Positions 9,089 to 17,522 of a stretch of 64,000 bases of DNA are shown piece after piece (the first letter of the stretch is position 1; each line of letters begins with the position of its first letter). Source of the stretch: Gammaproteobacteria bacterium (lineage in GTDB: Bacteria; Pseudomonadota; Gammaproteobacteria; Pseudomonadales; Azotimanducaceae); contig JAPOVK010000017.1 in the NCBI GenBank assembly GCA_026708185.1, positions 186,001-250,000 of the forward strand, written 5' to 3'. The position numbers and the translations under genes are program-made. Under the pieces are notes generated by a model that saw nothing but the letters and a program-made list of their open reading frames with translations, was not told the origin of the DNA and made no database searches.

Positions 9089-9995
9089 GATCGACGCCTT
9101 GCGATTCGCGTACGCCGCAGCGGCACTGCTGCTGTCTGTCCACGGGGCCGCGGGGCCCTTGGTTCTTCAGACCGATTTCGGCCTCGAGGATCATGCGGTT
9201 GCCGCCATGCGCGGCGTGGCCCGCAGGGTCGCGCCGGGTCTCGTTGTCGACGACCTGACCCACGAGATTCCGGCATTCGACATCTGGCAAGCCGCCTACC
9301 GGCTGCACGCGGTGGTCGACTATTGGCCGTCTGACACCGTCTTCGTCTCGGTCGTCGATCCCGGGGTCGGCTCGGACCGCGAGTCGGTGGTCGCACGGCT
9401 GGCGAACGGGCAATTGGTGGTGACCCCGAACAACGGCACGCTCACGCTGCTGCACGACGGCGTCGGCGTCGTCGCAGTTCGGCGGATCGACGAGAGCAGG
9501 CATCGACTGCCGGGATCGGAGCGGTCGCATACGTTCCATGGCCGAGACCTCTATGCGCACGTCGGGGCGCTGTTGGCGAGCGGCAAGCTGCGTTTCGAGG
9601 AGGCGGGCGAGGCCACGCAAGCCGTGCGCCTCGACTACCAGCGCCCGATGATCGAAGCGAATCGACTGGTGGGCAGTATCCCTGTGCTCGACGTGCACTT
9701 CGGCAACATCTGGACGAACCTGCCGGCCGACTGGAACGCGCTGACCCTGGGTATGCGCTACCGGGTCACGATCACCGGTCCGGACGGGGCGCCCCGATTC
9801 GCCGGCGACGTGCCGTTCGCGCGGACCTTCGCGGACGTCGGGGTGGGCGAGGCGGTGCTGTACGTCAACAGCGTCGGCAAGATGGCGGTGGCGCTCAACC
9901 AGGCGAGTTTCGCGGAACGCTTCGGCATCGCATCGGGCCCGGGGTGGCGGGTGGTCGTCGAGGCGCCGCAGACCGGGAGTGACGCGCGCCGTTAG
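9066..9995 (+). CDS. Predicted exported SAM hydrolase (DUF62 / SAM hydroxide adenosyltransferase family)
   Basis: Residues from about 25 onward match the fluorinase/chlorinase-like DUF62 family: LQTDFG near the N-terminus, DPGVGSDRE (conserved Asp and Arg), NNGTLTLL, and FHGRDLYAHVGA (conserved His). Characterised cytosolic relatives use water to split SAM into adenosine and methionine. Unlike those, this protein begins with a hydrophobic stretch FAYAAAALLLSVHGAAG that reads as a signal peptide, so it may act in the periplasm. ATG 9066 overlaps gspM by 23 bp; TTG 9099 would give a cleaner signal peptide. Convergent with pyrB; the stop codons overlap. Confidence 0.82.
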   Translation: MRGSACAEIDALRFAYAAAALLLSVHGAAGPLVLQTDFGLEDHAVAAMRGVARRVAPGLVVDDLTHEIPAFDIWQAAYRLHAVVDYWPSDTVFVSVVDPGVGSDRESVVARLANGQLVVTPNNGTLTLLHDGVGVVAVRRIDESRHRLPGSERSHTFHGRDLYAHVGALLASGKLRFEEAGEATQAVRLDYQRPMIEANRLVGSIPVLDVHFGNIWTNLPADWNALTLGMRYRVTITGPDGAPRFAGDVPFARTFADVGVGEAVLYVNSVGKMAVALNQASFAERFGIASGPGWRVVVEAPQTGSDARR

Positions 9996-11044
9996 CGTGG
10001 GATAGGCCGCGGCGGCGTTCGCTTCGCGGTGTACCAGGTCACCGGCAGTGCGTGGTCGTGCACCTGCTCGGCGATGTCGAGCACCATCGCGAACAGCGCC
10101 ATGCGCACCACGACGCCGTTGTCGGTCTGGCGGAAGATGGCGAGGTTGGGATTCGCGTTGAGGTCCTCGTCGAGTTCCTGCGCCTGGGCCCGCGAATCCC
10201 GCGGGAGCGGATGCATGATCACCGTATTCGGCTCGCAGTGCTCCGTGTAGATCTCCTCGTTGACCCGGAACAGCCCGCGATAGCGATCGGCATCGGCGCC
10301 GCTCGCGAAGCGCTCCTCCTGCGTGCGGGTGACGTACAGGATGTCCACGTGCTGGATGCCTTCCTCGAGCTCCTGGTAGGTGGCGACGGTATGTCCGCGG
10401 GCGCGCAGGGGGGCCGTGACGTCGTCCGGCGCTTCCAGTCCGGGGGGCGAGACCAGGTGCACCGAGACGTCGTCGAACAGGGCCAGCAGCTTGAGAAGCG
10501 AGTGCACGGCCCGGCCGAACTTCAGATCGCCCACCAGGGCGATCCTGAGGCCGTCGATACCGGCCGTCACCCCTTGCCGAGCCGCGCGCGCGCCGATCTC
10601 CCGGCGCACCGTGTAGAGATCCAGCAGCGCTTGACTTGGGTGCTCGTTGGCGCCATCGCCGCCGTTGATCACCGGCACCCGCGATGCCGACGCGAACTCG
10701 GCAACCGCGCCCTCGACCGGATGGCGCATCACGATGATGTCGCTGTAGCCGGACAGCACGCGGGCGGTGTCGTGCAGGGACTCGCCCTTGGCCAACGCGG
10801 ACGCCTTGACCTCGGTGGTCTCCCGGACGTCGCCGCCGAGCAGATTGAACGCACAACCGAACGACACCCGCGTGCGCGTGCTGGGTTCGAAGAACATGTT
10901 CGAGAGGATCGCCCCTTGCAGCACGCGCGTGATCCGCCGTCGGCGGGCGTACGGGACCATGTCGTCGGCCACTGTGAACAACCGGTCGATGTCCTCGCGC
11001 TCGAACTGGTCAACCGAGAGGATGTGGCTGCCGACGAATTCCAA
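9992..11044 (-). CDS. pyrB: Aspartate carbamoyltransferase
   Basis: Second step of pyrimidine synthesis: carbamoyl phosphate plus aspartate to carbamoyl-aspartate. Carbamoyl-phosphate loop STRTR, HPSQALLDLYT and HPLPR motifs are present. About 350 residues, longer than the ~310 of E. coli PyrB, with a C-terminal tail rich in basic residues and proline. The chosen TTG at 11044 has a perfect AAGGAGG six bases upstream and puts the N-terminus level with E. coli PyrB; an upstream in-frame GTG at 11086 would lie before that site. No pyrI follows, and no DHOase-like partner is adjacent. Confidence 0.93.
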   Translation of the reverse strand: MEFVGSHILSVDQFEREDIDRLFTVADDMVPYARRRRITRVLQGAILSNMFFEPSTRTRVSFGCAFNLLGGDVRETTEVKASALAKGESLHDTARVLSGYSDIIVMRHPVEGAVAEFASASRVPVINGGDGANEHPSQALLDLYTVRREIGARAARQGVTAGIDGLRIALVGDLKFGRAVHSLLKLLALFDDVSVHLVSPPGLEAPDDVTAPLRARGHTVATYQELEEGIQHVDILYVTRTQEERFASGADADRYRGLFRVNEEIYTEHCEPNTVIMHPLPRDSRAQAQELDEDLNANPNLAIFRQTDNGVVVRMALFAMVLDIAEQVHDHALPVTWYTAKRTPPRPIPR

Positions 11045-11050
11045 GGGGAA

Positions 11051-11057
11051 CCTCCTT
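11051..11057 (-). promoter_or_regulatory. Strong ribosome binding site fixing the pyrB TTG start
   Basis: Reads AAGGAGG on the minus strand, six bases before TTG. It lies inside the longer open frame that begins at GTG 11086, so it decides between the two starts. Confidence 0.75.
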
Positions 11058-11201
11058 GGAGCATGGATTGTAAAGGAATCGGACACACGCGAAACCGGTC
11101 CTACGCGCGCGGTGGCGGATGTCCTACGCCGCGGTACGAGGCAGCCGGATCGCTTGAGTCCGTGTCACGAAGCCGCGTCAAGCGGTGTTACGGTTGCAGG
11201 C

Positions 11202-12620
11202 ATGCGACGCAAGACCAAGATCATCGCAACGATCGGCCCGGCGACCGGTTCGTATCCGGCGATCGAACGCATGTACGAGGCTGGCATGTCGATCGTTCGG
11301 CTGAACATGTCCCATGCAACGCACGACGAGGCCGCAAGCGTCATCAACTGGGTGAAGACCCTGAATCGCAAGGTGCGCTATGCGGTCCCGATCATGCTGG
11401 ACACCCAAGGGCCGGAGATCCGCACGGGCGTGCTGGCGGAGTCCTTGCGGCTCGCGGCCGGCGAGACCGTTTTCCTGGACGTCGAGCCGCAGCCAGAGGC
11501 GACGACTCGACCCCCATCGATTGCCGTGGACTATCCCGACCTGCCAGACGCCGTCGGTGTCGGCGACCGTGTCCGTCTGGACAACGGTTTACTGAACGTC
11601 GACGTCGTGGCGCGCGTCGGCGACCGCCTGCAATGCCGCGTCGTGGACGGCGGCACGCTCGGCAGCCGCAAGCACGTCAACCTGCCCGGCGTCGCGCTCA
11701 ACCTCCCGGCGCTCACCGCCAAGGACCGCACTGACATCGCCTTCGGCCTGGAACACGAGATCGACTACGTCGCCCTGTCCTTTGCGCGCTCTCCCGGGGA
11801 CATCGAGGAACTGCGCGACCTGCTGGGCCCGAAGGGGGCGAGGACCGTGAAGGTCATTGCCAAGATCGAGAACCAGCAAGGCGTCGCCAATGCCACTGAC
11901 ATCGCCCGCGCGGCAGATGGGGTGATGGTCGCCCGCGGGGACCTCGGCATCGAAACCGACATCGCTGCGTTGCCGATAATGCAGCGGCGCCTCGTGGAGA
12001 CCAGCGTGCGGCTCGGCAAGCGCTGCATCGTCGCCACGCACCTGCTGGAGTCGATGGTCGACAACCCGATCCCGACGCGCGCGGAGGTCACCGATGTCGC
12101 CAACGCCGTGTACGAAGGCGTCGACGCCATCATGCTGTCCGGCGAAACCGCCATCGGGAAGTACCCGGTGCGCTGCGTGGAGCAGTTGGCCAACATCGCC
12201 GAGGCGAGCGAACGCCAGCAGGGGTTCGGCCTACACCAGGCGCTGGCCATCGACACCGCCAAGCAGCACCTGGCGCGTGCCGCGGTCCAATTGGCCGATG
12301 CGATTGGGGCAGCGGGCATCGTCGTCATCACCCGGCGCGGGATCACCGCGGACGCCGTGACCAATTGCCGGCCCGAGCGCGTGCCGATCTTCGCGTTCAC
12401 GAACCTGAGCCAGACACGCCGGCGTCTCATGCTGAACCGGGGCGTCTTCGCGCACAGGACGGCCTTCAGCAGCGACCCCGAGAAGACCATCCGGACGGCA
12501 CTCAAGGTCCTTCGGGAGCGCGAAGGCGTACCGTCGGATGGACGTGTCGTGGTTATCTCCGACGTCCTGGCACAGACGGCGGTCGATGCCATCCAGTTGC
12601 GCCGCGTCGGCGACGACTGA
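11202..12620 (+). CDS. pyk: Pyruvate kinase
   Basis: Last step of glycolysis: phosphoenolpyruvate plus ADP to pyruvate plus ATP. 472 residues, the usual bacterial length. N-terminal TKIIATIGPAT, the substrate and metal region MLDTQGPEIRTG, the active-site signature VIAKIENQQGV, and VARGDLGIE and MLSGETAIGKYP are all intact. The C-terminal domain is present. ATG 11202 is the first Met in the frame that matches the family N-terminus. Divergent from pyrB across ~157 bp. Confidence 0.96.
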   Translation: MRRKTKIIATIGPATGSYPAIERMYEAGMSIVRLNMSHATHDEAASVINWVKTLNRKVRYAVPIMLDTQGPEIRTGVLAESLRLAAGETVFLDVEPQPEATTRPPSIAVDYPDLPDAVGVGDRVRLDNGLLNVDVVARVGDRLQCRVVDGGTLGSRKHVNLPGVALNLPALTAKDRTDIAFGLEHEIDYVALSFARSPGDIEELRDLLGPKGARTVKVIAKIENQQGVANATDIARAADGVMVARGDLGIETDIAALPIMQRRLVETSVRLGKRCIVATHLLESMVDNPIPTRAEVTDVANAVYEGVDAIMLSGETAIGKYPVRCVEQLANIAEASERQQGFGLHQALAIDTAKQHLARAAVQLADAIGAAGIVVITRRGITADAVTNCRPERVPIFAFTNLSQTRRRLMLNRGVFAHRTAFSSDPEKTIRTALKVLREREGVPSDGRVVVISDVLAQTAVDAIQLRRVGDD

Positions 12621-12653
12621 GCGATGAAATGCAGTCGCTGCCGTTCGTTCAAC

Positions 12654-13139
12654 TCATCGCGGAGCGTCGTCGAAGGCAACCGGCACCCCGCCGCCCGACC
12701 TTCTCCTCACGACCACCGTCCCTGCCAGCTTGTCGTGCCAGCCCTGCTTGCGGCTATCGAACGCCACCCAAATCAGGCCGAGCCCGAGCGGCAGTGTCGA
12801 TACGATGTAGCCGAAATAGCGGGCTATGAGTTGCCCGGCCGACGGTCTTAGACCCGTCCGGGCGTCCACGATGGTGGCGGAGATCGCCATTTTGCCCGGC
12901 GTGGCCAGCCTGTATAGCCAGAAGGCAATCACGAGCACGGCGGGAAGGAGATACCTGATCGAGAAGTCCGCCGGTCCCATCAGCAGATCCGGACCGAGGA
13001 AGTAACGCTCCCCGTAGGCCCACCACATGAGCGGGACGATGATGATCGCGACGAGTACGGAGTCGATGAGGACCGCGCCGACGCGAAGCCAGAATCCGGC
13101 GTATTCGAGATCGGAACCGGGCGCGCCTGGTCTCGCCAT
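12654..13139 (-). CDS. RDD-family membrane protein
   Basis: 161 residues with the RDD pattern: GFWLRVGAVLIDSVLVAIII at about residues 12-31 (the Arg and Asp in the first helix), two further hydrophobic spans, and the family end IWVAFDSRKQGWHDKLAGTVVV. Members are small inner-membrane proteins of unclear role, some linked to ion homeostasis. Start chosen at MARPG (13139) because upstream residues are Arg-rich and overlap the hairpin pair. Convergent with pyk, 33 bp apart. Confidence 0.85.
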   Translation of the reverse strand: MARPGAPGSDLEYAGFWLRVGAVLIDSVLVAIIIVPLMWWAYGERYFLGPDLLMGPADFSIRYLLPAVLVIAFWLYRLATPGKMAISATIVDARTGLRPSAGQLIARYFGYIVSTLPLGLGLIWVAFDSRKQGWHDKLAGTVVVRRRSGGGVPVAFDDAPR

Positions 13140-13162
13140 CGCCTGTGCGCGTAGGCCTAGGC

Positions 13163-13206
13163 GCGTCGCCTGACGGCGACGCGATCGAGAACGCTTGCGC
13201 GTTCTC
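13163..13206. repeat. Two adjacent perfect 8-bp-stem hairpins
   Basis: Hairpin 1, 13163-13182: GCGTCGCC, loop TGAC, GGCGACGC. Hairpin 2, 13187-13206: GAGAACGC, loop TTGC, GCGTTCTC. They lie between the end of the minus-strand oxidoreductase gene (13261) and the RDD start (13139). There is no U-run, so a Rho-independent terminator is uncertain; RNA processing or a REP-like element is equally possible. Confidence 0.7.
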
Positions 13207-13260
13207 CCGCCGGCGTCGGAAATGCACCCCAAGTGTCAATATTCGGCGCTCTCAAGACAC

Positions 13261-14538
13261 CTAGAAGAAAACGAACGACCTGACGACGACGTTCTTCCGG
13301 CACGGTGCGTCGGCGGGCGCCGTGGGATCGACGCAGGCCGTATGGAACGACCAGCGCGAAACCGAACCGTCCGTGACCGAGTCGTAGCACTTCAGCATCG
13401 AGACTTCGGTGGCCTTCTGCTGCGGAATCCAGTACCACTCGTGGTCAGGGCGGTACGTGAAGCGGGTGGTCTCACCGACCCGGTCGTCGTAGATCCGGTA
13501 GTTGGTGATGTACGGCTGGTCGGCGAACGAGGGCCAGGCGCAGAGCACGAAGGGATTCTGCCCCACGGTCTCCATGGGCTTCGCCAGGTTGATGGACATG
13601 AACCGACGCGACATCTTCGCGTCCGCCTCGGCCTCGGTGTAGTGCTGCGTGCGCCCGAAGTTGCGCAGGTTCTGGGTCAGCAACTCGCGGCAGCGCACGC
13701 GACCGCTGTTGTCGTTCAGGTCGTTGTGCACGAGGTTGGCGTAGCCGCGGTTCACCCCGGGGTCCTTGTTGTCCTGGTCTTCCGTTCGGTCGCCCGTGTA
13801 GTCCTTGTTGAAGACGTCGTGGTTGTAGACCAGGGCGTCGGTGGCACCGGGGAAGAAGTCCAGGAGGAGTTTCTCGATCTCCAGGTAGAAGACGCGCTCG
13901 ACCTCGTGCGCGTCGTAGAAGTTCCGGCACTTCGACTCCAGGTGCGCGAGCGCGACCCCGAGCCTGTCCATGCACTCCGGGCTGTTGGCCGAAAGCCCGG
14001 GGTGGTACTCCTCCATGCGCCGCGCATCGCGGAGGATCTGCGGGAAGTAGAGGCACCGTCGGCCGTGATTGCGCTCGTAGCGCCGGACCGCGTCCGCCTC
14101 GGCCTTGCGTGCCGGATCCCGCCAAAGCGCGTTCGACGAGACGATGGAATACGTGGGGTCTTCGTGGACGGTGTAGCGCAACGGCAGCGCCAACCCGCCT
14201 TCGGGAGCCTCGATGTTGTTCTCGTGGATGTAGGCCATGCACTCGTCGTATTCGCGGAAGCCGAGCCCCCACTTCGTCTGAATCGGGCCCGGTGGTGCGG
14301 TCTCGAGCAACTCGATGACCTCATCGCCCGTGCCTTCGGCGACCTGGGCGAACGCCGCCTCGGTGGCGGCTGCCGTGCCGGCGTCGCCGTCGCGGTCGAG
14401 CATCATGTAGGACCGCCCCCCATTGTGCGCGAACGGCGGCGGCTGTCCCTTGGTGAGCTGGAACGGCGGCACGTAGGCGGACGGCGTCGTCGCTGCGTCC
14501 GCCGGAAGCTCGTTCTCGACAACGTTGGTCTGATCCAT
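13261..14538 (-). CDS. CmcJ/NvfI-family (AsaB-like) oxidoreductase
   Basis: 425 residues. It shows the CmcJ/NvfI pattern: VYNHDVF and VHNDLND (candidate metal-ligand histidines), SINLAKPMETVGQNPFVLC (resembling the NVWRPI...PLALCD segment of the family), WYWIPQQKATEVSMLKCYDS, and the ending SFHTACVDPT...RKNVVVRSFVFF. Fungal and actinobacterial members are 2-oxoglutarate-type oxygenases in secondary metabolism. The N-terminal ~110 residues are an extension not typical of shorter members. The ATG has GGAG seven bases upstream. The substrate is unknown; no biosynthetic cluster surrounds it. Confidence 0.72.
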   Translation of the reverse strand: MDQTNVVENELPADAATTPSAYVPPFQLTKGQPPPFAHNGGRSYMMLDRDGDAGTAAATEAAFAQVAEGTGDEVIELLETAPPGPIQTKWGLGFREYDECMAYIHENNIEAPEGGLALPLRYTVHEDPTYSIVSSNALWRDPARKAEADAVRRYERNHGRRCLYFPQILRDARRMEEYHPGLSANSPECMDRLGVALAHLESKCRNFYDAHEVERVFYLEIEKLLLDFFPGATDALVYNHDVFNKDYTGDRTEDQDNKDPGVNRGYANLVHNDLNDNSGRVRCRELLTQNLRNFGRTQHYTEAEADAKMSRRFMSINLAKPMETVGQNPFVLCAWPSFADQPYITNYRIYDDRVGETTRFTYRPDHEWYWIPQQKATEVSMLKCYDSVTDGSVSRWSFHTACVDPTAPADAPCRKNVVVRSFVFF

Positions 14539-14583
14539 GGCGTAGCTCCGGCCGAAAGCGCGATTATGGCATACGTCCGTCGT

Positions 14584-15471
14584 TCAGTAGGTGCCTTGAA
14601 CGATGTCGTCGACCAAGGCAGCCGCGCCGCCGTCCGCGAAACCCGTGAGGAAGGTGACCGGCCCGCCGTCCCAATCCGGGCTGGTCTCGAGCCAGCGGAC
14701 GTCGGGATCGTCCGGCGAAACGCCGATCCGCCAGCCGCGCTCCTCGCGCACGTAGCGTTCCGGATGGAGCAGCCAGTCGATGGCCGCGGAGTCCCAGGGA
14801 TGGAATCCGGTATCGCCGGGGAACGCGCGCAGCCAATACGTGAGCCAAGGACGCGTCCGGGCGAGGAAATGCTCACGGATGGGGGAGGCGGGGAGTGCCT
14901 CGAGATGGGCGCCGCCAAGGACGACCTGGCTTGTCAACTCGAAGCCCGCCATCGTCACGGGCACACCGTGTTCGAGCAGGGCGCGCGCGGCTTCGATGTC
15001 GTTCTCCACGTTGAAGTCGTTCACCGGACCCCTGCCGTGGAGCATGAACCGGTTGCCCACGGTGCGTCCGCCGACGATGACCACGGATGCCGCGTTCGCC
15101 AGCCGTTCCGGGTAGCGTCGCGCGAGCAGACCGATATTGGTCAGCGGTCCGATGGCCGCAATGTGCGCGGATCGTGTCTTGAGCGTCTCCGCCATGAACT
15201 CGACGGCGTCGTTGGTGGCCGGTCCACTCGGTGAAAGCGGCTCCGCGGCGCCGGTGGCGACCGGCACCGTGCTTCCCTTCATCGTCACGACCTCGCGTGC
15301 GATCACATCGGTGTCGGTCAGCGGCGCGTTGCCGAACACGGTGGTGATCCCGAGCAGGTCGATTGCGGCATTGTTCAACGAGGCGACGACGGCGTAGGCG
15401 TCGTCGACGTCCCGCGGACGACCGTCGTGGACGGCGCCGAGTGCGATGTCGGTGTCGATGATCAGGCGCAT
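14584..15471 (-). CDS. Inosine/uridine-preferring nucleoside hydrolase
   Basis: Splits ribonucleosides into base and ribose. The N-terminus RLIIDTDIAL then DVDDAYAV carries the calcium-binding aspartates, separated by an insertion (GAVHDGRPR) compared with the canonical DTDPGxDDA. The GPLTNIG and FNVENDIEAAR motifs are present. About 295 residues. Start at 15471 chosen because family proteins begin just before the DTD motif; ATG 15483 in the same frame is also possible. Divergent from the carnitine-type operon, 126 bp apart. Confidence 0.87.
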   Translation of the reverse strand: MRLIIDTDIALGAVHDGRPRDVDDAYAVVASLNNAAIDLLGITTVFGNAPLTDTDVIAREVVTMKGSTVPVATGAAEPLSPSGPATNDAVEFMAETLKTRSAHIAAIGPLTNIGLLARRYPERLANAASVVIVGGRTVGNRFMLHGRGPVNDFNVENDIEAARALLEHGVPVTMAGFELTSQVVLGGAHLEALPASPIREHFLARTRPWLTYWLRAFPGDTGFHPWDSAAIDWLLHPERYVREERGWRIGVSPDDPDVRWLETSPDWDGGPVTFLTGFADGGAAALVDDIVQGTY

Positions 15472-15597
15472 TCTGCTGAGCATAGCGCAGGAATGCGCTA
15501 CGGAAGCGCCCGTGGAAACCCGCGTCAGAACGGTGCGTCAGTCCCGTTGCCGGGTGTAAAGTCGTTCCGGGAGCAGTCGTAAAGGGAGCCCGATGCC

Positions 15598-16485
15598 ATG
15601 AACCCCGAGGTTGTGATCACCTGTGCGGTCACCGGCGCTGGCGACACCGTCGGCAAGCATCCGGACATCCCCGTGACACCGGCGCAAATCGCGGCGTCGG
15701 CGCTGGACGCCGCCAAGGCCGGCGCCGCCATCGTGCACTGCCATGTGCGCGACCCCGCGACCGGCAAGGGCTCGCGCGATGTCGCGCTCTACCGGGAGGT
15801 CGTGGACCGGCTACGCGACGCCGAGACGGACGTGGTAATCAACTTAACGGCGGGCATGGGCGGCGACCTGTTCATCGGCCCGGACGACGCGCCCACGATG
15901 TTCGGCAACGAGACCGACCTCGTCGGCGCCGTCGACCGGCTGCCCCACGTGGCGGAGCTCCTGCCCGAGATCTGTTCGCTCGACTGCGGCTCGTACAACT
16001 TCGGCGAGGGCAGCCTGGTGTACGTGTCGACGCCCGACATGCTGCGCCTCGGCGCGCGTCGGATCCGCGAGCTCGGGGTCAAGCCGGAGTTGGAGATCTT
16101 CGACACGGGGCACTTGAGCTTCACGCTGCAGATGCTCGATGAGGAACTCTTGGACGATCCGCCCTTGTTCCAGCTCTGCTTCGGCATCCCGTGGGCGGCA
16201 CCGGCCGACGTCGGCGTGTTCAAGGCGTGCGTGGACATGCTGCCGCCAGGATCGAATTGGACGGCGTTCGCGATCAGCCGCAACCAGATGCCGTTCGCCG
16301 CGCAGTCCGTTCTGCTCGGCGGGCATGTCCGGGTGGGCCTCGAGGACAACCTGTACCTGAAGCGCGGCGTCTACGCGACGAATGCGCAACTGGTCGAACG
16401 GGCGCGCCAGATCGTGGAGCTGCTCGGCGCGCGTGTGCTTGGCCCGGACGAGGCCCGCGCAAAGTTCGGCCTGGCGCGTCGCTGA
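15598..16485 (+). CDS. Beta-keto acid cleavage enzyme (BKACE), probable dehydrocarnitine-cleaving type
   Basis: 295 residues of the DUF849/BKACE family: [25 protein letters not shown] (metal-binding HxH), and a TIM-barrel layout. BKACE enzymes condense a beta-keto acid with acetyl-CoA to give acetoacetate and a new CoA thioester. The next gene resembles L-carnitine dehydrogenase, whose product 3-dehydrocarnitine is the substrate of one BKACE class, so that specificity is inferred. AAAGGGAG lies upstream of the ATG. The stop codon lies in the first unit of a 17-bp tandem repeat. Confidence 0.88.
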   Translation: MNPEVVITCAVTGAGDTVGKHPDIPVTPAQIAASALDAAKAGAAIVHCHVRDPATGKGSRDVALYREVVDRLRDAETDVVINLTAGMGGDLFIGPDDAPTMFGNETDLVGAVDRLPHVAELLPEICSLDCGSYNFGEGSLVYVSTPDMLRLGARRIRELGVKPELEIFDTGHLSFTLQMLDEELLDDPPLFQLCFGIPWAAPADVGVFKACVDMLPPGSNWTAFAISRNQMPFAAQSVLLGGHVRVGLEDNLYLKRGVYATNAQLVERARQIVELLGARVLGPDEARAKFGLARR

Positions 16486-16523
16486 CGCAGGCGCGTCGCT
16501 GACGCAGGCGCGTCGCTGACGCG
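16473..16523. repeat. 17-bp hairpin unit repeated three times across a stop codon
   Basis: Units at 16473-16489, 16490-16506 and 16507-16523. Each reads GGCGCGTCGCTGACGCA, with the last base of the third changed to G. Each contains the inverted repeat GCGTC-GCT-GACGC and a TGA; the first TGA is the BKACE stop. The array fills most of the gap to the next gene. Confidence 0.9.
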
Positions 16524-16537
16524 CGGGGAGAAGAGCA

Positions 16538-17506
16538 CTGGCCGATCGGACCTTTGCGGTAATCGGCGCCGGCGTCATCGGTGCCGGTTGGGCAGCACGC
16601 GCGCTTGCCAACGGTCTGGACGTGATCGCCTGGGACGTTGCGCCTGATTGGGAGGACAAGGTCCGATCGGCGGTGGACAACGCTTGGCCGGCGCTTGAGA
16701 GGTTGGGCCTCGACCAAGGAGCCAGTCCAGCCCGTCTGCGCTGCGCAGACACCTTGGAGTCCGCATGCGGCCGAGCGGACTTCGTCCAGGAGAGTGTCCC
16801 GGAGCGCGCGGATCTCAAGCGCGCCCTGATCGCGCGGATCGACACCGCTACCGACCTGGACGTCGTGGTCGCATCGAGCACGTCCGGGCTTAAGCCGAGC
16901 GACCTGCAAGCCGACTGCCAGCACCCCGAGCGCATCGTCGTCGGCCATCCGTTCAACCCCGTCTACCTCCTGCCGCTCGTCGAGGTCCTGGGCGGCGAGC
17001 GCACGGCCCGCGAGTGCGTCGATCGAGCCATGGCCTTCTACGCGGACCTCGGCATGCAGCCGTTGCGCGTCCGCAACGAGATCGAAGGCTTCCTGTCCGA
17101 CCGGCTGCAGGAGGCGCTGTGGCGCGAGGCGCTGCACCTTCTCAACGAGGACGTGGCGACCACCGAGGAACTCGATGCCGCCATCACCCTCGGGCCGGGT
17201 CTTCGATGGGCGTTCATGGGCACCTTCCTGGCTTTCCACATGGCCGGTGGCGATGCCGGGATGCGCCACTTCATGGCCCAGTTCGGCCCCGCCCTGAAAC
17301 TGCCGTGGACGCGCCTCGAGGCCCCGGAACTCACGGACGCCTTGATCGACAAGCTGGCTTCCGGCACCGCGCAGCAGGCTGGCGGCAGGACGGTGAAGGA
17401 ACTCGAGCGATTGCGCGACGACTGTCTCGTTTCCATCATCCAGGCGCTGCGGCGACACGGCGTCAGCGCCGGCAAGTCGCTCGCGGACAGCGGAGCTACG
17501 CCGTAA
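16538..17506 (+). CDS. lcdH: L-carnitine dehydrogenase-like 3-hydroxyacyl-CoA dehydrogenase family protein, apparent CTG start
   Basis: NAD-dependent oxidation of carnitine to 3-dehydrocarnitine is inferred. N-terminal Rossmann loop [12 protein letters not shown], then [31 protein letters not shown], and the segment [20 protein letters not shown] characteristic of L-carnitine dehydrogenases. To include the Rossmann loop the gene must begin between the in-frame TGA at 16517 and residue GAG. No ATG, GTG or TTG exists there; only CTG 16538, with GGGGAG seven bases upstream. This gives 322 residues, the family length. Co-transcribed with BKACE and the CaiD-like gene. Confidence 0.85.
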   Translation: MADRTFAVIGAGVIGAGWAARALANGLDVIAWDVAPDWEDKVRSAVDNAWPALERLGLDQGASPARLRCADTLESACGRADFVQESVPERADLKRALIARIDTATDLDVVVASSTSGLKPSDLQADCQHPERIVVGHPFNPVYLLPLVEVLGGERTARECVDRAMAFYADLGMQPLRVRNEIEGFLSDRLQEALWREALHLLNEDVATTEELDAAITLGPGLRWAFMGTFLAFHMAGGDAGMRHFMAQFGPALKLPWTRLEAPELTDALIDKLASGTAQQAGGRTVKELERLRDDCLVSIIQALRRHGVSAGKSLADSGATP

Positions 17507-17522
17507 AGCAGCGGAGACAAGC

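Noticed and set aside
10052-11734. Long plus-strand frame across pyrB into pyk
   Set aside because: Lies antisense to pyrB and out of frame with pyk; both real genes are well supported.
13163-13206. Rho-independent terminator
   Set aside because: Stems are perfect but no run of T follows on either strand, so it was recorded as a hairpin repeat instead.
13195-15234. 679-codon plus-strand frame opposite the CmcJ and nucleoside hydrolase genes
   Set aside because: Translation is low in recognisable motifs, while both minus-strand genes show family signatures and ribosome sites.
16473-16523. In-frame TGA codons as selenocysteine sites, given the selA-selB-selC locus
   Set aside because: The BKACE protein is complete at the first TGA and the repeated TGAs lie in a tandem array; family homologues end here.
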